Assembly: GCF_905171765.1 (NCBI RefSeq) | Contig: NC_053395.1 | Span: forward strand, 185,956,156 to 186,020,155 | Direction: 5' to 3' | From: Bufo bufo | Taxonomy: Eukaryota > Chordata > Amphibia > Anura > Bufonidae | DNA: 64,000 nt | Shown: in pieces, positions 12,497-64,000 of the stretch | How the letters are laid out: the number at the start of each line of letters is the position of its first letter | Position numbering within the stretch: position 1 is the stretch's first letter | Notes under the pieces: generated by a model | Databases searched by the model: none | Told to the model about the DNA's origin: nothing | The model's input: the letters and a program-made list of their open reading frames with translations, nothing else | Position numbers and translations under genes: made by a program

Positions 12497-14142
12497 GGGT
12501 TGGTTGGCACCACTTTACCAGAACTGTGAAGGTAAGATTACTTACCTGCTCCCGATCCGTCTTCTCCCTGTTTACATTTAGGCCGCCTGCAATGTTCCAC
12601 TGGACTCCTAAATGTAAACATCTGGTTTGACACCGCCACAGCCAATCATTGGCTGTTGCAGAGACCGGCGTCCTTTGTCATTGCAAATGGTCACATGACG
12701 CAACTGGATCCTGTCACCGCCATGACCAGTGATTGGCTGCGGCGATGTCAAATCAGATGTTTACATCGAGGGAGCCTTGCAGAGCATCACAGGCCTGGAG
12801 GAGAAGGAGCAGGGAGCTGGTGGCAGAAAGCAGGTATGTAAGCTTTCCTTTACAGGTCCGGTACACCACTTTAATCTGTGCCCGGTATGACTTCTGACAC
12901 TCATGGGTGACCATAGACAAGACCCCTCTAGAGGAGCGGTGGGGAAGGTCGCGGGTACTCCTAGATACACGTACTGTGACCGCCCTATAACCTATGACTC
13001 ATGCCGAGTACAAAGAGCTGAGGAAATGTTTGTTGTGCAGCGGAGTAAATGATGGCTTACCTTGTGACCAGAGCATGCCCTGCTGTCTGATGGGAGCCCT
13101 CATCTATCCGTGTCTGGCAGGTAACTGCAAAGCCCAAAAGGATTTCCGCATTCCGTGTTACTCCATTGTAAAAACAAACATTCGTCTCTGCCTGGTTCTA
13201 TTTGTCAGGCGAGATCGTTCTTGTGCTTGCTGTATCGCTGCATCATCACCTTTACATATTTGAGTTGTTTTGACTTGTTTGATATTGCAGTTATGTCAAA
13301 ACTTCCTTGTCCTCTTTTTAAAGGGGTTCATCATCAACGTGCTTTTAAAGTAATCATCTATGAAGGTAGCTGACATTCTGTAGTGTATTTTTTACCTTTA
13401 TTGCTCCTATCTTCCATGTTGACCATGTCCATGCAGTTTTTTATTTCCTGTGATGTTACGTCCATGGGCATGTCGGTGATTCGGGAGTGTCTAGATGTGT
13501 GGGAGGAGCTATAAACTAACTGGGTGTTAGGGGTGGGGCTGGAGGTGTGACAGAGAAAGGAGAAGTGCATCATGGGTTTGGTTGGATACAGCAACAGGAA
13601 GTGCTACATACAGGATGGAAGCCAACCAGAGGGATTGGTTTACATGGTGAAAAATGGGTGAGGAGAGGCCAAATTGATAAAGTTGAGAAGCATGGAGATG
13701 ATGTACATAAGGTAATCAACTACATGACCATATGTGTAAAAAAAAAAATCATAGGAATCCTGGAGAACCCCTTACATTCTGCGAATGAGTTGGGACCCAA
13801 CTGTAGAACGTGAATTTGCCCTCCATTTAAAAGCATCTAAATTTGTTTTACTTCTCCATTATATAAAATGATTTATGTAGCACCTGGAAGACAAGTGGTG
13901 AAAATGACTCTAGGCGTGCTGTAATGAATGACCCGTAGCTCCGGACACCTCTGGGCTTTGAAATTAAAAACCAAATCCTTTTAAACTCCACAGTTCATGC
14001 TTGATTGTTGTTTGGCAAAGCTAGGGTCCCTTTTTCCTGCTTTGCGCTGCCATAGGTTCAGTGTGGATCCCAAGATCATACTTACCATAAAGTCAGGTAC
14101 TGGTTCTGTTATGGACGCCCAGATATAAGCCTTCTTACGGGT
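11467..14142. other. Intronic sequence with minor repeats
   Basis: There is a (GT)n run at about 12466-12485. The region 12580-12790 contains short inverted segments around cctaaatgtaaacatc and gatgtttacatcg, probably a decayed palindrome. No gene is recognised. Confidence 0.4.
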
Positions 14143-14710
14143 AAAGGGATTGTCCCACTTCTGCAAATGGCATGTATCATGTAGACAGAGTTTAAAGGGG
14201 TTGTCCGGGTTCAGAGCTGAACCCGGACATACCCACATTTTCACCTAGGTAGCCCATGCTCCGTTGCTCTCCTTTGCCCTGCACTGGATTGCGCAGGGCA
14301 AAGGCATTTTCAGGAGATCCAGTGACGTACCGGGCTCTCCATAGGGCTGCCAGGCGGAGGCTTCCGCCTAGCAGTGAGCCCGGTGACGTCGCCGGAACTA
14401 ATGGGCGGGCTTTAGCACTGCCTTAGCCTCTAAAACGGCTAGGGTAGTGCTAAATCTCACCCATCAGGGCCGGTGATGTCACCGGGAACACTGCTGGGCA
14501 GAAGCCTCCACAAAGCAGTGTGTTATAAACAAAAAAAGCCCTTGCCCTGCGCGATACAGCACAAGGCAAGGGAGAGCATCAGAGCGTGAAATGCTCAGAT
14601 GTGGATATCAGGGGGGCAGAAGAAGATTGGGATATGTCCGGGTTCAGCTCTGAACCCGGACAACCCCTTTAATACAAGGCACTTACTAATGTATGTGTGC
14701 TGTCCGCATA
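14143..14710. mobile_element. Family G MITE fragment interrupted by a family C MITE
   Basis: Left piece 14143-14195 (cacttctgcaaatggcatg, gtatcatgtagacagagtt) and right piece from 14669 (ttaatacaaggcacttacta) are contiguous in the uninterrupted family copies at 10796 and 19477. The family C element occupies 14196-14668. Confidence 0.8.
14196..14668. mobile_element. TTAA-flanked palindromic MITE (piggyBac-like), family C
   Basis: The 473-bp element has ends aggggttgtccgggttcaga and tctgaacccggacaacccct, flanked by TTAA at 14192-14195 and 14669-14672. The uninterrupted homologous site at 19477-19850 has a single TTAA, so TTAA is a true target duplication. A second copy is at 53527. Confidence 0.88.
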
Positions 14711-15398
14711 TTTTGCAGCCCCATTGAGGTGAATGGGTCCATATACGATCCACAAAAATCGCTGATCTGACGTGGACATAAAATACCTTGTGTGAACAAC
14801 CCCTGAAATTGAGAAATCTATAAAGAAATCTATGTTGCAGTAGCTCAGTCATGTCCCTCTCCTCCTCCTCACTGTCCTGTGTCTATCCTGTGTAAGGCCT
14901 CTGACGACAGCAGGAGCCTCCCCCTTTCTCTCTGCGCTTGGAAAAAGGACGATCACGAAGCTCTGCCCCCTTGACCCGTCTCCACCTCCTCCGCCAGAAA
15001 TGGAACCGGTTTGGCAGATTATCCTCTGTTCTCTGCAGGATTTCTACAAGAATGTTTGTTTGTTTCAGGAACTTTCAGAAAATCCTGCAGACCGACCAAC
15101 GGTGGTGGTGAAATGATCTCCAGTTTATCTTTCATTTCTAGGCATAGTGTTTCTTTAGTCTTCCTGTGTAGTCATTTTTCTACTTGCACAGACCAGTATC
15201 ACCAGACTTTATTACCCCAGGTACTGAAAATTTGCATGTAATTTGTATGCTCTCTCTGTGTTTGTGTGCTAAGTACATGTATTTACAAGGTTTGCAGCAA
15301 AAAGCATAAGAATTGATCTAACATGAGGCATAATTGTAGCTCAATTACCAATAGTAATTTTACTCCGCCTATGTGTTTTTATATTTTCTTCCATGAAG
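14711..15398. other. End of upstream intron
   Basis: Positions 14711-14790 contain a fragment related to the 38760-type MITE (gtgaatgggtcc). The rest is unique-looking and leads into the acceptor at 15397-15398. Confidence 0.45.
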
Positions 15399-60447
<45,049 letters not shown>

Positions 60448-60486
60448 GATAGCCCCCCGGGTGTTGTATATGTATATATCTGTACA

Positions 60487-60492
60487 ATTAAA
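60487..60492 (+). promoter_or_regulatory. Possible proximal polyadenylation signal ATTAAA
   Basis: The second commonest poly(A) hexamer lies only 40 nt after the stop codon. If used it would give a very short 3' UTR. Confidence 0.35.
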
Positions 60493-61329
60493 GTGACCAT
60501 GGCAGTTCTCTAACGTAATTAGACGATTTAACTACTCGTAGGGTCTTCTGAAGTGTACGTCACCTGAGGAGCAGGATTTTTATCTAGCATTTTTTTTTAT
60601 AAAAAAAAAAAAAAAAAGATACTATATTTGTACTGATTTCATGAACTGTAATTTTTAGGTGTCTGAGGATGTGGATATTTTAGAGATTATCTTTATTTTC
60701 TCCTTTCCCTGAAACAACCACTTTAATATATAGCATATTCGCATATGACAAACGGGTTACACGCGCTTATAACTCCTGCGGTTACAAGACTGGTTGACTA
60801 GTACGTCTGTAGGTTGGCGACAGGAGGTGTAAATGAGTGATGTGAACTTGAAGGTAAAATATGTGACCAGAAATGACCTTGGGGCCCCGGATGCGGATAC
60901 GTTTTTATAAGACCAGTGAAACTGATGAGCGTGACCACTGCTAACCCTATAAACAATGATCTGTAAAATAGTTTATAATCACTTGCCATTGAGCGCCTAT
61001 TTTCTTATTCTGTCCTGCCTAATTTCTTGATCTATTGTGGTCAGAGACAAATCATAAAATTCTAGCAGCCGTCCCCAGAGGGGAACGTGGAGCCATACTG
61101 GTTATACATTTCTTCCAAAGATAAAACTGTATGCATTAAAGCTCCCCCTAGTGTTGGATGAAGGCGGCTAAAATTTTATAATTTAACCCTAAGCCTAGCA
61201 GCTCTGTATCCGAAAAAGGCATGTCAAGCGACTAAGATATTTTAAGAAATGAATCTGTACAAAAATGACGTGGTGTTAGAAGGTGGATGTGCATTTTCAA
61301 AATTGTATTTATTTGACTCCTGTGTTTTA

Positions 61330-61335
61330 AATAAA
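61330..61335 (+). promoter_or_regulatory. Likely distal polyadenylation signal AATAAA
   Basis: This is a canonical hexamer about 880 nt after the stop, in AT-rich DNA and before the next repeat begins at 61506. It is the best candidate for the transcript end. Confidence 0.5.
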
Positions 61336-61505
61336 CCCTATAAGATGATGGATGCACTGTAGGTACTTAATAGGAAGAAATATGTGCACCTGTTTACCTG
61401 TGGTACTCCGTTAGTCACTTTCTAAGGCACATTTATGTGGTCTGCCCCCCCCCCATCATTGCTTTGTGTGATTTGTCTATGGACCCCATAATACACAGTG
61501 CTTAA

Positions 61506-62252
61506 AGGGTTTCTATCACTTCGTATGCCATAATTAGCTCTCAGACACTAGCGATCCGCTAGTGTCTGCTCTGGCCAACCATCCTAATATAAGAGCTTTT
61601 TGGGCAGCCGTTTTGCTAAAAAAATAACTTTTATAAATATGCTAATGAGCCTCTAGGTGCTATGTGGGCGTCATTAGCACCTAGAGGCTCCGTCTACCTT
61701 CATACACAGCCACCGCCCAGCGCGTCCCTCCAGCCCGCCCATGTCCTCCTCCGTGTGACGCAGCGGCCGAATTCTCGCGCATGCGCCGTGCGCCGCTGTA
61801 TTCGGCGCATGCGCAGAGAATGACTGACCGCTTCCCTGCTCAGACATCTCCACTGCGCCGATGACGTCATAGTGCTCCAAGGAACAGGCGCAGTGGAGAT
61901 GTCTGAGCAGGGAAGCTGTCAGACATTCTCTGCGCATGCGCCGAATACAGCCGCGCACGGCGCATGCGCGAGAATTCGTCCGTTGCGTCACAAGGAGGAT
62001 CGCATTCATCAGGAGATGGGCGGGCTGGAGGGACGCGCTGGGCGGTGGCTGTGTATGAAGGTAGACGGAGCCTCTAGGTGCTAATGACGCCCACATAGCA
62101 CCTAGAGGCTCATTAGCATATTTATAAAAGTTATTTTTTTAGCAAAACGGCTGCCCAAAAAGCTCTTATATTAGGATGGTTGGCCAGAGCAGACACTAGC
62201 GGATCGCTAGTGTCGGAGAGCTAATTATGGCATACGAAGTGATAGAAACCCT
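61506..62252. mobile_element. TTAA-flanked 747-bp long-hairpin MITE, family N
   Basis: The ends agggtttctatcacttcgta and tacgaagtgatagaaaccct have TTAA on both sides. The arms are more than 300 bp and nearly identical on inversion, including ctctaggtgctatgtgggcg and gcgcatgcgccg motifs. It begins about 150 bp after the likely transcript end. ORFs inside it are arm artefacts. Confidence 0.88.
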
Positions 62253-62442
62253 TTAATACTTTACACTGCTGATTAGTAGCTATATACAGTACCGCACTGC
62301 ATGAGAAGTCATGGCTGTGACCTTTTGCAACAGAGTGGGACGTGATCCATAGAAGTCAATGGAAATGGATATTGCTGCTGCACTGACTCTTCTGTTGCTG
62401 ATTTAGTTACCATACATACAACACCCAATACAACTGAGTTAA

Positions 62443-62893
62443 AGGGGTATTCCCATCTCAGACAATGGGGGCATATCGCTAGGCTATGCCCCCATTGTCT
62501 GATAGGTGCGGGTCCCACCTCTGGGACCCGCACCTACAACGAGAATGAAGCGGGGAGCGCTTTGGCTGGAGGACCCCGGATTTTCCTAGGGTCCGTCCAC
62601 CACCAAGCACTGCTCCCATAGAAGTGAATGGGAGCGCACTGCGCATGCGCGGCCCATGCTCCCATTCATTTCTATGGGGCGGACGGCAATGGCCGAGCCA
62701 ACGCTTGGCTATTTTCGGCGGCCCCATACAAATGAATGGAGGGCAGCTGCACATGCGCAGTGCGCCCTTCGTTCATTTCCCGGCTCAGTTCTCATTGTAG
62801 GTGTGGGTCCCAGCGGTAGGACCCGCACCTATCCGACAATGGGGGGCATATCCTAGCAATATGCCCCCCATTGTCTGAGATGGGAAAACCCCT
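62443..62893. mobile_element. TTAA-flanked palindromic MITE, family M
   Basis: 451 bp with ends aggggtattcccatctcaga and tctgagatgggaaaacccct, TTAA on both sides. The arms contain caatgggggcatatcgc and aggtgcgggtcccac inverted. Confidence 0.85.
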
Positions 62894-62897
62894 TTAA

Positions 62898-63840
62898 GGG
62901 GCACCACTACACTACCAGCACATTCTGTATCTTGCACCACTGCTGTAGCATTACTAAACTCCGCTTTTTACTTTCAGCATAACCTCCATAGCAGCAATTT
63001 TTAAACAACCCTTTCTGGAGTTGTAGGGGTAAGGAATGGTGTAATAACCCCTCGTTCACATACTGGAAGTTGCTGTGCGTTTTCTTTATTTTTTTTGCTG
63101 CCAAAACTAGGATAAGATCAAACAGGGGACAGAAATTTAAACCTTCTCTTCCCTGCTGGTCCAGATTCTAGTTATTAAAAAAAAAATAAAGCAGGAAACA
63201 CACCACCCCAAACGACAGTGTGACTGTGGCCTAAGTTCTGTGGTAGCTGTTTTATACGTCTGGAGTACAGGTTTTGTATACTTTAATAGAGAGATTGATG
63301 CACCAATATATTTTTGTATTCTTTATTGGCGATTGCGAAAGGTAGTAAAATGCTGTTAGGCTTAACCTCTAAAGGGAATGTATCGGCTGTTGGTCTCATG
63401 CACATGAGTGTATTATGGCTCTTTATAACCTGAATTTTTAAGGAGCTGTAATACAGCACCCTAATGTACTTCTGCATGCCTTTGATTTCTTTAGGGTGAA
63501 TTGTGTTTCTACACCATGGGGTGGACAGGTGACTTAGAACCTCTGTATGTATGACACCTAACCATGAACATGTCTGTGGGGGTCAACACTTATCTTCTGT
63601 ATGGGGATGAATGATCCTTACTGCCATCGCTCGTCCCCATACACATTCATTGTTTACACGGCACGATCTGCTGCCTAGCTACAATGACTCTGGTGTTGGA
63701 CTCTCATAAACAAGCTCATGGAAGTATTTCAGATGACCGGCAGCACCTTCACACAGAGCAGTTATCGGGAACAACCATTCCTAGGAATGCTACTTCATTG
63801 AAAATTACCACAATTTTTTGACCTGCGCAAAAAGCCTTAA
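62898..63840. other. Intergenic, no supported feature
   Basis: There is an A tract near 63178-63187 followed by ATAAA. No exon or element boundary is recognised. Confidence 0.4.
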
Positions 63841-64000
63841 AGGCTATGTACACCTTTTGGGGGAAATTTTTTTAATTATTGCATTGTACTTATTTTGAGC
63901 TAAAAATAAATTTTTCAATTGGTCTTTATTAACAATATGGAATCATTTTTTTGTACAGAGCTGACATGCTGCAGTGACAACCTGTGGATTTTCTGTCTTT
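63841..64000. mobile_element. Left end of a TTAA-type element cut by the window edge
   Basis: TTAA (63837-63840) is followed by aggctatgtacacctttt, the same style of start as the other TTAA elements. The partner end is beyond the window. Confidence 0.4.

Larger units (their letters stand above)
60448..61355 (+). other. PPP1R9A: Probable 3' UTR of the neurabin-family gene
   Basis: AT-rich sequence follows the stop and includes an A tract near 60601-60618. It is free of the palindromic repeats that crowd the introns, as expected for retained exon sequence. The proposed end is about 20 nt beyond the AATAAA at 61330; the cleavage point itself is not visible. Confidence 0.6.

Noticed and set aside
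61674..62096. 140-codon minus-strand ORF and its 70-codon plus-strand counterpart
   Set aside because: They lie wholly inside the long-hairpin MITE at 61506-62252; the two translations share sequence because the arms are inverted copies.

Overview
The window is vertebrate nuclear DNA and looks like an anuran amphibian, most likely a toad or tree-frog type lineage. The organism call is an inference from three things: intron-rich gene structure, very dense palindromic DNA-transposon derivatives of the kind that fill frog genomes, and the protein family of the one gene present. There are no bacterial-type genes, no CRISPR array, and no tRNA or rRNA gene that I could recognise.

The only gene I can support is the 3' portion of a neurabin-family gene (PPP1R9A or a close paralogue) on the + strand. 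Seventeen coding exons run from 15399 to a TAA stop at 60445-60447. All have GT...AG borders, and the reading frame stays open across every junction for 2466 nt (821 codons plus stop). The reconstructed part contains the end of the linker that follows the PP1-binding region, a PDZ domain (exons 1-4), an acidic linker, a long coiled coil (exons 5-9), a low-complexity Ser/Glu-rich linker (exons 10-13), the conserved CMPFSWF block (exon 14), a C-terminal SAM domain (exons 16-17) and a Lys-rich tail. The upstream exon or exons with the actin-binding region and the PP1-docking motif are not in the window, so bases 1-15398 are read as intron. The SAM domain points to neurabin-1 rather than spinophilin, but several divergent segments leave open a third, non-mammalian neurabin-like paralogue.

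Layout: 1-15398 is upstream intron with a hairpin, a C-rich minisatellite, MITEs and a Tc1/mariner relic. 15399-28404 holds the PDZ exons separated by MITE-rich introns. 31738-42923 holds the coiled-coil exons, including an intron with a 2.3-kb element made of consecutive hairpins and an intron with retroelement-like DNA carrying a degenerate hammerhead-ribozyme-like motif. 44384-51644 holds the linker exons. 57608-60447 holds the SAM and C-terminal exons. 60448 to about 61350 is the 3' UTR. From there to 64000 is intergenic and again consists largely of long hairpin elements.

The rest of the window is mostly mobile DNA. Boundaries and target-site duplications read by eye sort most of it into three groups: TTAA-flanked palindromes (piggyBac-like), TAA/TTA-flanked palindromes with TTCACAC-type ends (PIF/Harbinger-like), and 8-bp-TSD CAG...CTG palindromes (hAT-like). 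Several sit inside one another and give a relative order of insertion. Family-level names are inferred from TSD and terminus rules, not from a database search.
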